Below, piece by piece: positions 36,402-45,370 of a DNA stretch of 64,000 nt (position 1 is the first letter of the stretch; every line of letters begins with the position of its first letter). The DNA is taken from contig LUJR01000005.1 in the NCBI GenBank assembly GCA_001689515.1, positions 16,044 through 80,043 on the forward strand, given 5' to 3'. The notes under the pieces were generated by a model, which was given only the letters and a program-made list of their open reading frames with translations, had not been told where the DNA came from and searched no databases. Position numbers and translations under genes: made by a program. This DNA is from Bacteroidales bacterium M7. GTDB lineage: Bacteria > Bacteroidota > Bacteroidia > Bacteroidales > Muribaculaceae.

Positions 36402-37853
36402 TTACTCGGGGTCGGTCAGGAGCAGGAGGATATCGCCGATGTAGAGGCGGGTGTTGCCCTTGGGAACGAGGTATTTGCCGTCGCGCTTGATCATCACTAC
36501 CAGTGTGCGCGGTGGGAGCTTCATTTCGCTCATCAGGTTGCCATCGGATAGATGCTCAGGGGCTATGACCATCTCTGATGATGCCCCTTCGATTTCTTCA
36601 GGAAGGTCGATGTCAAAGGTGCGCGATTTGACGGGAGTGGTCAACCCTAACCACCGCGCGAAGGATGTCACCGTGGTGCCCTGTATGAGCAGCGAGAGCA
36701 ATGTGATGAAAAACACCAGATTGAACATGAACCGTGCATGCACCACCCCTGGTGACATCAGGGCGTATGTGGCGAAGATGATGGGCACGGCTCCGCGAAG
36801 TCCTACCCATCCGATGTATGTCTTGGCTTTGAGGGTAAACTGACGGAAAGGGGCAAGGCAGAGAAACACTGACACTGGGCGGGATACGAGTATCATAAAC
36901 ACGCCAAGCAACAGTCCGGGCAAGATGATATGCACCAGTTCGTGGGGATTGACAAGCAGTCCGAGCGACAGGAACATTATAATCTGCACGAGCCATGTGA
37001 AACCGCCGAAAAATGTAGATATAGTGCGTTTGAGGCTCAGTCGACTGTTGCCGACTACCAGTCCGGCGATATATACCGCCAAGTAGCTGTTACCCCCGAT
37101 GATATTGGTGATAGCGAAAGTGAAGAGGCAGCATGCTATGACGAGCACTGGGTAGAGGAATTCGTTACTTGAGCGGAGCAGGTTGACCACTTTGACAGTC
37201 AGATAGCCCATGATTAGACCTGTCACGGTGCCGACACCGAGTTGCACCACGAGCGACCACAGCGACGATGCGATGACTCCGCCAGTGAGGCGCGAACCGC
37301 TGTCAATCAGCGAAATCAGCAATATGACGAGCAGATATGCCATGGGGTCATTGCTGCCGCTCTCCAATTCAAGCATCGGTTTGAGCCGCTGGCGCAGCCC
37401 TATGCGCGATGTGTTGAGTATGGAAAACACTGAAGCCGAGTCGGTCGATGACATAATGGCTGCCAAGAGCAACGATTCCAGCCATCCGAAAGCATACTGA
37501 GGCATCATCCACTGCATCAGTTCGTGGATGAATACACCTGTCAATATCGTGGTCAGCAGCACTCCGACAGTAGCCAATACAAGTCCTGGCGCAAGCACAG
37601 GGCGTATCTTGGCAAACTCCGTATCCAATCCGCCCGAAAACAGGATGACACACAGCGAAATCATGCCGATGAACTCGGCTGTGGATGCGCTGTCAAACTG
37701 TATGCCGAAGCCGTCAACCCCAGCGAGCATCCCGATGCCGAGAAACGCCAACAGTGACGGCAGCCCGTATTTGCTTCCTGCCTTGCCGAAGAAAACGCTG
37801 AAAAACAGCAGTATGGCGATAACCAGCATTATATTGCCCGGAGTGATTTCCAT
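36402..37853 (-). CDS. Potassium/proton antiporter, CvrA/NhaP2 type
   Basis: A 483-residue protein. About 12 helices of a CPA1 antiporter (LLAFLGIGMLAGVDGFGIQF, SSTDSASVFSILNTSRIGL, ELESGSNDPMAYLLVI) occupy residues 1-395. A C-terminal TrkA-C-like domain follows (LPPRTLVVMIKRDGKYLVPKG, LYIGDILLLLTDPE). The ESGSNDP motif carries the transport-site Asp. It probably trades K+ or Na+ for H+ and pairs in function with nhaD next door. Confidence 0.88.
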   Translation of the reverse strand: MEITPGNIMLVIAILLFFSVFFGKAGSKYGLPSLLAFLGIGMLAGVDGFGIQFDSASTAEFIGMISLCVILFSGGLDTEFAKIRPVLAPGLVLATVGVLLTTILTGVFIHELMQWMMPQYAFGWLESLLLAAIMSSTDSASVFSILNTSRIGLRQRLKPMLELESGSNDPMAYLLVILLISLIDSGSRLTGGVIASSLWSLVVQLGVGTVTGLIMGYLTVKVVNLLRSSNEFLYPVLVIACCLFTFAITNIIGGNSYLAVYIAGLVVGNSRLSLKRTISTFFGGFTWLVQIIMFLSLGLLVNPHELVHIILPGLLLGVFMILVSRPVSVFLCLAPFRQFTLKAKTYIGWVGLRGAVPIIFATYALMSPGVVHARFMFNLVFFITLLSLLIQGTTVTSFARWLGLTTPVKSRTFDIDLPEEIEGASSEMVIAPEHLSDGNLMSEMKLPPRTLVVMIKRDGKYLVPKGNTRLYIGDILLLLTDPE

Positions 37854-37929
37854 ATCATACAGAGGGTGTAAAATGATGTATTTGAAACAAATTTAGTTAA
37901 AACCCAGCGGTTTTGCAACCTCAATTTGT

Positions 37930-37937
37930 TAACTTTG
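37930..37937 (+). promoter_or_regulatory. -7 box upstream of the radical SAM gene
   Basis: TAACTTTG at 37930-37937 preceded by TTTTG at 37911-37915 (spacing shorter than usual). The ATG is at 37960. Confidence 0.5.
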
Positions 37938-37959
37938 TTGTGACGTAAACGCTTATTAT

Positions 37960-38739
37960 ATGCAGACAGTTCTATTTCATTCAACCATATTCGGTCCCAT
38001 CCACAGCCGTCGCCTCGGGTCGTCGCTTGGCGTGAACCTTATGCCCGATGACGGCAAGGTGTGCACATTTGACTGCCTTTACTGTGAGGCTGGTTATAAT
38101 GCTCAGGGTGCTGGCACCACGGGGCTGCCCACCCGCGAACAGGTCGCGCATGATCTTGAAACCAAGCTCCAGCAACTAAAGGCAGAGGGTGCCCCGCTCA
38201 ATGTCATCACTTTCTCTGGCAACGGCGAACCGACTCTGCATCCCGACTTTGCCGGCATCATCCACGATACGATAGCTCTGCGCGACAAGTATTTTCCTGA
38301 TGTGAAAATATCGGTGCTCTCCAATGCCACGATGCTCCACAAGCCTGATGTCGTGGAGGCTCTGAAACTCGTTGACAACAACATCCAGAAACTTGACTCG
38401 GCAAAGGATGACACCATCCTTCTTATTGACCGCCCAAATCAGGCATTCTACTCCGCTCGGCGCGTCATTGACCAATTGAAGCAGTTTGACGGACATGTAA
38501 TCATGCAGACTATGATGCTCCGTGGCAGCCATGAAGACGTAGAGATAGACAATACGACCCATGACGAGGTAGCTGCCCTCATCAAGGCATATGAGGAGGT
38601 GCATCCGCAGGAAGTGATGATCTACTCGATTGACCGAAAGACCCCGGAAGAAAATCTGGTGAAAGTGCCCAAAGAGGATCTGGAGCGGATTGCCGACGAA
38701 ATCCGCTGCCATGGCATCAAGGTGCAGGTAACTGCCTGA
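37960..38739 (+). CDS. Radical SAM protein
   Basis: A 259-residue protein with the 4Fe-4S cysteines C35, C39 and C42 in CTFDCLYCEAGY. VITFSGNGEPTLHPDF and VLSNATMLHKPDV follow the radical SAM barrel pattern. The N-terminus (FGPIHSRRLGSSLGVNL) matches a widespread small family annotated only as 'radical SAM protein'. The substrate is unknown. A peptidase gene follows after 21 bp. Confidence 0.85.
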   Translation: MQTVLFHSTIFGPIHSRRLGSSLGVNLMPDDGKVCTFDCLYCEAGYNAQGAGTTGLPTREQVAHDLETKLQQLKAEGAPLNVITFSGNGEPTLHPDFAGIIHDTIALRDKYFPDVKISVLSNATMLHKPDVVEALKLVDNNIQKLDSAKDDTILLIDRPNQAFYSARRVIDQLKQFDGHVIMQTMMLRGSHEDVEIDNTTHDEVAALIKAYEEVHPQEVMIYSIDRKTPEENLVKVPKEDLERIADEIRCHGIKVQVTA

Positions 38740-38760
38740 TATTTAATACTGTCAAATACA

Positions 38761-39693
38761 ATGTTACTCAACGCAATACTGTCATTGATCATGACCATCA
38801 TCACACCGCCCTCGCTCAAGGAGGGTGACAAAATCGCCATAGTCTCACCCAGCGGGGCAGTCAATGCCGAATATATCCACAAAGCCGTCCCAGTGTTGAG
38901 GGAGCATGGATGGGAACCGACGGTAGGCGAACATGCCTATGACCACCACGACTCCTATGCTGGGACAGCCGAGGTGCGCTACGATGACCTCCGCAAAGCT
39001 CTGCTTGACCCTGACATCAAGGCAATAATGTGTTCGCGTGGCGGCTACGGAGCGGTACATATACTGCAGCAGCTTGACTCGCTGCCTCTGCGCGACAATC
39101 CCAAATGGCTCATAGGCTTCAGCGACATAACAATACTCCATGCTCTCCTTGCCAAAAACGGCATAGAAAGCATCCATGGCAGCATGACCTCGCATCTTGC
39201 CAAGACTGGTGGAGAGGATGATGACTCGCAGGCATTGTTTGACATACTCCGTGGCACTCCTATAACCTACGAGTTTCCCGCAGACCATCGCAACCATCAG
39301 GGCGAAGCCACGGGGCGGCTCTACGGCGGCAATCTCGCCGTGTTTGACGGACTCATCGGCACTCCCTATGATTTCTTCAATCAGGAGGGCGACATAATCC
39401 TCTTCATGGAAGATGTCGCCGAGCCGGTCTACAAAGTCGAGCGTCAGATGTACCAGCTCAAACTCATGGGAGTTTTTGACCGCATCAAAGGACTAATAGT
39501 AGGACAGTTCACCGAATACCCCGGAGCCAAAGCCAAGGAGATGGAAGACATGATATCCCGCATGGTAGCGGACTACGACATCCCCGTAGCCTTCGACGCC
39601 CCCATAGGTCACGTCTCCCACAACATCCCCCTCATCGAAGGCCGCCAATCCACCCTCACCGTCACCCCCGACGGCGTCACCCTCCAGCAGTAA
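38761..39693 (+). CDS. ldcA: LD-carboxypeptidase (peptidase S66)
   Basis: A 310-residue protein from the ATG at 38761; the ATG at 38791 (MTIITPPSLKEGDKIAIVSP) is an equally likely start that matches the usual family N-terminus. The Ser nucleophile lies in GFSDITILHA (S121), with Glu in FMEDVAEPVYKVERQ and His in FDAPIGHVSHN. The family removes the terminal D-Ala from cytoplasmic tetrapeptides in peptidoglycan recycling. No signal peptide is evident from the shorter start. Confidence 0.88.
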   Translation: MLLNAILSLIMTIITPPSLKEGDKIAIVSPSGAVNAEYIHKAVPVLREHGWEPTVGEHAYDHHDSYAGTAEVRYDDLRKALLDPDIKAIMCSRGGYGAVHILQQLDSLPLRDNPKWLIGFSDITILHALLAKNGIESIHGSMTSHLAKTGGEDDDSQALFDILRGTPITYEFPADHRNHQGEATGRLYGGNLAVFDGLIGTPYDFFNQEGDIILFMEDVAEPVYKVERQMYQLKLMGVFDRIKGLIVGQFTEYPGAKAKEMEDMISRMVADYDIPVAFDAPIGHVSHNIPLIEGRQSTLTVTPDGVTLQQ

Positions 39694-39712
39694 CCCCAAA
39701 TATACACGTATA

Positions 39713-39742
39713 GTCCCTCCGGGCAGTACTGCCCGGAGGGAC
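39713..39742. terminator. Perfect 30-bp palindrome between converging genes
   Basis: GTCCCTCCGGGCAGT and its exact inverse ACTGCCCGGAGGGAC abut with no loop bases. There is no T tract, but the position, between ldcA and the converging nuclease gene, suits a bidirectional stop. Confidence 0.6.
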
Positions 39743-39796
39743 TTATGGTTGTGTCCATGTGATGAGGCTTTTATGATCTGTAGTGATGTGGGATGT

Positions 39797-41041
39797 CTAG
39801 GGGATGCAGATTTTATCGTCATTTTCTGATTGTGCTTTCACATATTGAACGAAATTAGAAAATTCATTCAAAAGAGAAGTTTGTCCGATATAGTTCCAGC
39901 ATGGCCATATATCCTCTTCGCCATAGTTTTCTTTGCCAAACTTTTTAAACAGGCTATTAAGATGATCGAGTTCTGTTTTTGTCAAGGATGCCGTGTCAAA
40001 TGCAAACCCGATATATTCTTTATCACCATAGCCATATGCGATATATCCACCTTTGCCATTGATTGAAATCTTCACGCCGAAGTTGTTTTGCTTATATCCA
40101 AATTCAGTCAAATCGATCAATGTAATGTCAGACTTGGATAATTCCATCTGGATATTGGATGCATCTTTTTTAATCTTAAAGGAGTTAATAAGCTCGTTGA
40201 CTCCATTGATGAGTTGCTGAAGATTTTCGGATGACTCTTCCAACGCGGCTATACGCTGAGTATAATCAGTGTCGTTGTCATCAGATAACCCATTAAGGAT
40301 GCTGTCTACGATTACAGTTCTGATTCGTTCTTTCATTTCTTCATACTTATCGGTTAAATGAAAATATTCTTCAAGATAGTCTTGATATTGATGTAATGCA
40401 CTAATGAGATATTGTTCTGTTTCAGGTATAATCGTTGGTAAGTTGGTAATCCAGTCATATATGTCATGTGCGTAATCCTTGATTATCATACTGTCTTCAA
40501 TCGGTTTTGGAATCCTGTTGATGCCCTCCCCGCATTCAGTCAATGAAAAATCAGATGGTTTAGAATGCCCTTTGGAGTTAAGATATAATACTCTGATATT
40601 TTCTTCACTATAGCCCGCTTTCAATGCTGATTCAACATATCGATAAATCTGTCCTTGTTGTTCTTTCGCGTCATTGACTTTGTTCTCAATGATAAGACAT
40701 ACGTTTTTGTCATATACGGAAACATCCATATGATCCTGTTCTGCCGCCCTGACATTCTTTGAATCTATTCTTATATTGTCAATACCCATTATTGATGCCA
40801 TAAATGAGTCAAGAATAGATTGATGTCTTAGCAGGTTCTGTAATATTGAACTATGAGCTGTTTCTCTTAATTTGCCAACTGCAGCAATAACTATGACATT
40901 TATGTGCAAAGGCATTTTTGCAAGCTCGTCAACGCAAATTGCACCGACTTCTGAAGATAGTGCTAATAGGTTGATATTAGTATTATCTTCAGAAATTTTT
41001 TGGCTTTTCAAGGTTAGTAAGAGTCTCGCAAACTTCTCCAT
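39797..41041 (-). CDS. PD-(D/E)XK nuclease superfamily protein
   Basis: A 414-residue protein started at the ATG at 41041 (MEKFARLLLTLKSQ); the longer frame to 41119 would need TTG. The central part has the nuclease motif: HMDVSVYDKNVCLIIENKVN gives D...(E)xK, followed by AKEQQGQIYRYVESALKAG and VLYLNSKGHSKPSDFSL. The second half is helical with a coiled coil (about 285-335), and the end resembles a ligand-binding fold. This matches the PDDEXK_4-type family, whose members appear as orphan defence or restriction-like nucleases. The gene is visibly AT-rich against its GC-richer neighbours, so recent transfer is likely. It has no partner gene. Confidence 0.8.
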   Translation of the reverse strand: MEKFARLLLTLKSQKISEDNTNINLLALSSEVGAICVDELAKMPLHINVIVIAAVGKLRETAHSSILQNLLRHQSILDSFMASIMGIDNIRIDSKNVRAAEQDHMDVSVYDKNVCLIIENKVNDAKEQQGQIYRYVESALKAGYSEENIRVLYLNSKGHSKPSDFSLTECGEGINRIPKPIEDSMIIKDYAHDIYDWITNLPTIIPETEQYLISALHQYQDYLEEYFHLTDKYEEMKERIRTVIVDSILNGLSDDNDTDYTQRIAALEESSENLQQLINGVNELINSFKIKKDASNIQMELSKSDITLIDLTEFGYKQNNFGVKISINGKGGYIAYGYGDKEYIGFAFDTASLTKTELDHLNSLFKKFGKENYGEEDIWPCWNYIGQTSLLNEFSNFVQYVKAQSENDDKICIP

Positions 41042-41170
41042 CTTTGCAAAATCATAAAGAAGATTAGATGTTATGACACTGTATTTGAGATAACTGAGAT
41101 AACAAGGTGATGACAGCAAATATAATCAAATATCTGCAAAAATATATGTTTTTTGATAAATTAGGAGAGG

Positions 41171-41513
41171 ACTGAGTGTATGTAGAGACATGCCACAATG
41201 CTGTTTGCTTAAGATTGTTTTGCTTGTAAAGGCGCGGCATAGCTGCGGCGGGAGCAGTAGCCACATGCAAGCAAGTCGTCAGACTTGTGAAGCTTGTGGT
41301 CTAAAATGCCCCATCATATACCGGCGGCGTCAGCTGCCGGGGCTTATGCGTGCGATTGCCCCGGCAGTTACACCGCCGCATTTCCATTACATCCGTTTCC
41401 CATAAGCTGCGCAAGCTGACGACTTGCTTGCATGTGGCTACTGCTCCCCTCGCGGTTAACACCGCTAGTATTAAGATAACAACACTGGTACATGCCACGG
41501 CATGTACCAGTGT
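41171..41513. repeat. Nested multi-hairpin element (expanded CTGTTTRC type)
   Basis: The left end 41201-41238 matches the short element at 21953. Inside lies a perfect 32-bp inverted pair (41251-41282 and 41416-41447; arm begins GGAGCAGTAGCCACATGC) that continues imperfectly inward. At the centre is another hairpin, 41322-41343 with 41357-41378. At the right end an almost perfect 32-bp palindrome, 41482-41513, carries the ACATGCC/GGCATGT core of the doublet family between ACACTGGT arms. No coding frame is supported. It occupies most of the 560-bp gap between the nuclease and TolC genes; 41514-41601 holds nothing clear. Confidence 0.78.
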
Positions 41514-41601
41514 CCAGACAATTCATATGATAAACGAGTCATGGGCGGCCGTTCTATAGCGCGTCAGCCCATGAGAGGTATCAGGAAAAAGAGAGGGGGG
41601 A

Positions 41602-42924
41602 TTATTTTGTGGGGGTGAGGTAGGGGTGGGGCTGGCTGTAGAATTCGAGGACTTTGGCGCGGATGATGTATTCGTAGCGCGACTGGATGGTGGTGGAGCA
41701 GGCGGTGATGTAGTCGGTTTTGGCTTGCTCGTACTCGGTGGCGGTGGCTTTGCCGTAGTTGAACTTGGTGGTCATGGCGTCGAGGGCTGCCTTGGTGGCT
41801 GCTTCGGCTATGGCTGAGGCTTCGGACTTCTTACGGGCGGCTTCTGCCTGATAGTATGCCTGGTTGATGGACTTGTAGAGTTCGTCCGATGCCTGTTCGA
41901 GCTCAAGTTCGGCACGGAGCTTGTCAATCTTGGCATTGTTGACCGAGTTGCGAGTAGAGAATGCGTCAAAGATGGGGACTGAGAGGGAGAAACCGATGGC
42001 TTCCGCGAGGTTGTCACGCATCTGGTGGGCAAAACCGGCGTTGTCAAAGCCTTTGATGTGGGTGTAGCTCGATCCGATATTTGCTCCGAGCGACAGAGAG
42101 GGCAGATACCCGCTCTTGGCTATGGAGATGCGGTTTTCGGCTACCTTGATGCCTTGGCGCTTTGCCATGATGGAACTGTTGTGCGTCATCGCCTGGCGGT
42201 ACACCTCCTCGGCATCGGGTATGAGCACCCCGAGCTGGTCGAGAGGGGAGAGTGTCATGTCGGTCTCTGGCGAGAGCATCAGCAGCTGCTTGAGGTCGAG
42301 GAGCGACAGGGAGTGGTCGCTCTGGTTGTTGACGAGGGTCACCTGTGCCTGTGCGAGCTGTGACTCTGCCTGTATGAGGTCGAGTTCGGGCGACTTGCCA
42401 GCCTCTACGAGCACTTTCTGTCGGTCAACCTCTACCTGCGACAGTTCAAGCTGCGTCTCTGCCACCTTGACGAGTTCGCCGTTGAGGAGCACTTGCAGGT
42501 ATGCCGCGATGACGCGCAGCGATATGTCGTCACGGGCGGCATCGCTCTCCAATAGGAGCTGCTGGAGCGAGAGCTGTGCGCCTTTGAGGGTGCGTACATT
42601 GCGCAGTCCGTCAAAGAGAGGCAGATTGGCATTGGCACCCCATGAGAAACCTGACGAGTTGCGGCTCACACGGATATTGTCCTCGGCGACGCTTCGTCCG
42701 AAGTTGAAGCTCTGGTTGGCGGAGCCTGTGACAGTGGGCAGGAACTGGTTCTTTGCCGATGTCACGCTGATTTCGCCTGCCTTGACGTTGTAGTCAGTGT
42801 TCTTGACAGTCAGGTTGTGCTCTATGGCGTAGTCGATGCACTGCTGTAGATTCCATGTTTCGGCTGACATGGATGAAGTGGCTGCCATGGCGGCAGCGAC
42901 ACACATAGTTATATAGCGTTTCAT
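41602..42924 (-). CDS. TolC-family outer-membrane efflux protein
   Basis: A 440-residue protein with a signal peptide (YITMCVAAAMAATSSMSA). It has two outer-membrane-efflux repeats rich in long amphipathic helices: WNLQQCIDYAIEHNLTVKNT at the N-terminus, GWSANANLPLFDG-like GFSWGANANLPLFDG, SLSVPIFDAFSTRNSVNNA in the second repeat. It is the outer-membrane channel of the tripartite export system encoded upstream and starts 1 bp after the adaptor gene. Confidence 0.9.
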   Translation of the reverse strand: MKRYITMCVAAAMAATSSMSAETWNLQQCIDYAIEHNLTVKNTDYNVKAGEISVTSAKNQFLPTVTGSANQSFNFGRSVAEDNIRVSRNSSGFSWGANANLPLFDGLRNVRTLKGAQLSLQQLLLESDAARDDISLRVIAAYLQVLLNGELVKVAETQLELSQVEVDRQKVLVEAGKSPELDLIQAESQLAQAQVTLVNNQSDHSLSLLDLKQLLMLSPETDMTLSPLDQLGVLIPDAEEVYRQAMTHNSSIMAKRQGIKVAENRISIAKSGYLPSLSLGANIGSSYTHIKGFDNAGFAHQMRDNLAEAIGFSLSVPIFDAFSTRNSVNNAKIDKLRAELELEQASDELYKSINQAYYQAEAARKKSEASAIAEAATKAALDAMTTKFNYGKATATEYEQAKTDYITACSTTIQSRYEYIIRAKVLEFYSQPHPYLTPTK

Positions 42925-42925
42925 A

Positions 42926-44056
42926 TTAGTGCATTGGAGGACGTGATGGGTTGTCGTTCTTATCGGATTTCTCCTCTCCGCGGATGCGCTGCCCGGCTTT
43001 CACGCCGCCTTTGATCTCCACGTTGAGACCGTCGCTGACACCGACTTCGACCGGTGTGCGCTTGAAGTTGTAGGGTGGCATTGTGTCGGCGGCTACATAG
43101 ACGAAAGTCTTGTTGCCTTCGTATTCTATGACGCTTTCGGGCAGCGTCATCACATTGGTTGCTCCCTGTAGGATTACAGTGGCGTTGGCGCTGTAGCCCG
43201 AGCGGAGCTGGGTCTTGCCGTCGGTCGCGATAGAACCTTTGACCTCAAATGAGTTGGCTCCGTTTTCTTCAGTGGCTTTGGGCGAGATGTATTCGATTAC
43301 GGCGGTGGATTTGTAATCGGGCAGCGCACCTATGGAAATTTCCATAGGCATGCCTACGTGCAGTCTGCCTACCTCGGTTTCATCCATCTTACCTTTAAAG
43401 ATGAGCTTGTTCATGTCGGCAAGGGTGGCTACGGTCGTACCGTCGTTCATCGTGTTTGCCTGGATTACCGAGCTACCCACTTTGACCGGCACATCAAGCA
43501 CAAGACCTGTGATGGTGGCGCGGACGAGGGTGTTGCTTGACTTGGCATTGTCTGCCGACATGCCGTCTTTGACAATCGAGTAGGCATCCTGAGCCGCTTT
43601 CAGCTCCTCACGTGCCTGTGCCAGGGAAGTCTGTGAAGTCTCGTATTCCTCACGGCTGATGACCTTGTTCTGATAGAGCATGGAGTTGCGTTCGTGCTTA
43701 GACTTGACATCCTCAAGGTTGATTTTGGCAGTGTTGACTCGTGAGAGTGCGCTTGCAAGTTCGCCTTCCTGGGGCACGACCTTGATTTTGGCGATGACAT
43801 CGCCCTCGTTTATCTGGTCGCCAGCCTCGACGAGTATCTCGCTGATGATGCCCGAAATCTGGGGCTTGATGTCGATTTCGTCACGCGGCTCTATCTTGCC
43901 AGTGAGCACCGTGGAGCGTTCGATGTTTCCGGTCACGGGCTGCACCAGCTCATATGTGACCTCCTTGGGTCGTGAATTGAGGAAGAGATAGACAAAAGTG
44001 CCTACGAAGATGAGGGCGACGAGCGACCACAGAGCTATTTTCAATACCTTTTTCAT
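42926..44056 (-). CDS. HlyD/MacA-type periplasmic adaptor
   Basis: A 376-residue membrane-fusion protein. One N-terminal transmembrane helix (LKIALWSLVALIFVGTFVYL) is followed by the lipoyl half-motif IKPQISGIISEILVEAGDQI, a helical hairpin (about 100-150), the second lipoyl half (RATITGLVLDVPVKVGSSV), and a beta-barrel domain. It links the inner-membrane ABC permeases to TolC. The C-terminal tail (GEEKSDKNDNPSRPPMH) is short and charged. Confidence 0.9.
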   Translation of the reverse strand: MKKVLKIALWSLVALIFVGTFVYLFLNSRPKEVTYELVQPVTGNIERSTVLTGKIEPRDEIDIKPQISGIISEILVEAGDQINEGDVIAKIKVVPQEGELASALSRVNTAKINLEDVKSKHERNSMLYQNKVISREEYETSQTSLAQAREELKAAQDAYSIVKDGMSADNAKSSNTLVRATITGLVLDVPVKVGSSVIQANTMNDGTTVATLADMNKLIFKGKMDETEVGRLHVGMPMEISIGALPDYKSTAVIEYISPKATEENGANSFEVKGSIATDGKTQLRSGYSANATVILQGATNVMTLPESVIEYEGNKTFVYVAADTMPPYNFKRTPVEVGVSDGLNVEIKGGVKAGQRIRGEEKSDKNDNPSRPPMH

Positions 44057-44096
44057 TGCAAACTATGGATTGGAACAGTAGTGTAGATGTATTTTA

Positions 44097-45353
44097 TTAT
44101 TTATCGTTGATGGCTTCTATGGGTTTGATATTCATCGCCTTGAGTGCCGGGACTATGCCGGCTGCCGAGCCGAGTACAAGAAACAGCAGCAGAATGACCA
44201 CAGCCGTCGTAAACGGCAGTTCGAATCCTGCCGCCTTGTAGCCGGGCGTCTCGGTCAGTTTGGTGGTCACCGCCAGGGCTATCGAGGCGAACACGATGCC
44301 AGCCGTACCGGCTATGGTGGTCAGCACCATACTCTCGGAGAGTATCTGCATGATGACATCCTTGGGCTTTGCGCCGAGGGCGCGGCGTATGCCTATCTCA
44401 TGGGTGCGTTCCTTGACGATAATCCACATGATATTGCCCACGCCTATGACACCGGCGAGCAGTGTGCCCGCTCCGACAAACAGAGCCAGCAGCGACAGTC
44501 CCGTAAAGAGCGATTCGCCCATCTCAAACATCTCGGTCACGTCCATCAGCCACATGGCATCCTCGTCCTCGGGGCTGACGTTGGGATGGTTGCCTGTGAT
44601 GATGCGGCGTATGCGGGGCATGAGTTTTGTGGGAGTGTAGCCTTTCTTGACCGTGAAGAGTATGGCATCCACATCCTCACCGGCATTGTATGCCACCTGC
44701 AGCACATTGACCGGAATCACCACCGACTGGTCAAGCTGTGCGCCGCCTATCGATGCCTCCGAGGTCTGCGATGCTACGCCCACGGTGAGATAGTAGATGC
44801 CTCCTACATTGACATATTTGCCTAATGGAGAGCCTGTGCCGAACAGCTCTTGTGCCACTTTCTTGCCCAAGACGCAGACCTTTGCCTTGTTGCGCATGTC
44901 TATCTCTGACAGGAAGCGCCCCTCGTTGATGACAGGCTCCATCACTTTGGCGAAGTTCGGTTCAAGTCCTTTGATCTGGGCTGTGGTTGATTTGGTCTCG
45001 TAGCTGATGGGAGCCATGCGTGCTATCGACATGGAGGTTACATCCTCGAGCTGGGGTATATATTTTCGCAGGTTTGCGACATCGCGGGTGTTGAGATCCC
45101 AGCTCATGCCCTTGTTGTAGCCGTTGTAGCTTACGGTGGTGCGCCATGCGCTGATGGCTCCCATGTTGGTTGCGAGACCGTCAAAATTGCGCATGACCAA
45201 GTCTTTTGCGCCCTTGGATCCGCCCCAGAGCATGGCAAGCATGGCTGTGCCCCAGAATATGCCGAAAGCGGTCATGAAAGTGCGTGTCTTGTTGCGGGCG
45301 AGTGTCGCTCCGATTTCGCGCCAGTTTTCTATGTCAAACAGTGGGCTTCTCAT
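44097..45353 (-). CDS. MacB-like ABC transporter permease, copy 1
   Basis: A 418-residue protein with one N-terminal helix (TFMTAFGIFWGTAMLAMLWG), a large periplasmic MacB core (about 50-270), and three C-terminal helices. The FtsX-like domain contains IMWIIVKERTHEIGIRRALG followed by AKPKDVIMQILSESM. It ends VPALKAMNIKPIEAINDK, the typical MacB permease tail. It lies 17 bp from its paralogue, with which it probably forms a heterodimer. Confidence 0.9.
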   Translation of the reverse strand: MRSPLFDIENWREIGATLARNKTRTFMTAFGIFWGTAMLAMLWGGSKGAKDLVMRNFDGLATNMGAISAWRTTVSYNGYNKGMSWDLNTRDVANLRKYIPQLEDVTSMSIARMAPISYETKSTTAQIKGLEPNFAKVMEPVINEGRFLSEIDMRNKAKVCVLGKKVAQELFGTGSPLGKYVNVGGIYYLTVGVASQTSEASIGGAQLDQSVVIPVNVLQVAYNAGEDVDAILFTVKKGYTPTKLMPRIRRIITGNHPNVSPEDEDAMWLMDVTEMFEMGESLFTGLSLLALFVGAGTLLAGVIGVGNIMWIIVKERTHEIGIRRALGAKPKDVIMQILSESMVLTTIAGTAGIVFASIALAVTTKLTETPGYKAAGFELPFTTAVVILLLFLVLGSAAGIVPALKAMNIKPIEAINDK

Positions 45354-45370
45354 TCACACAGGGTTGGGGT

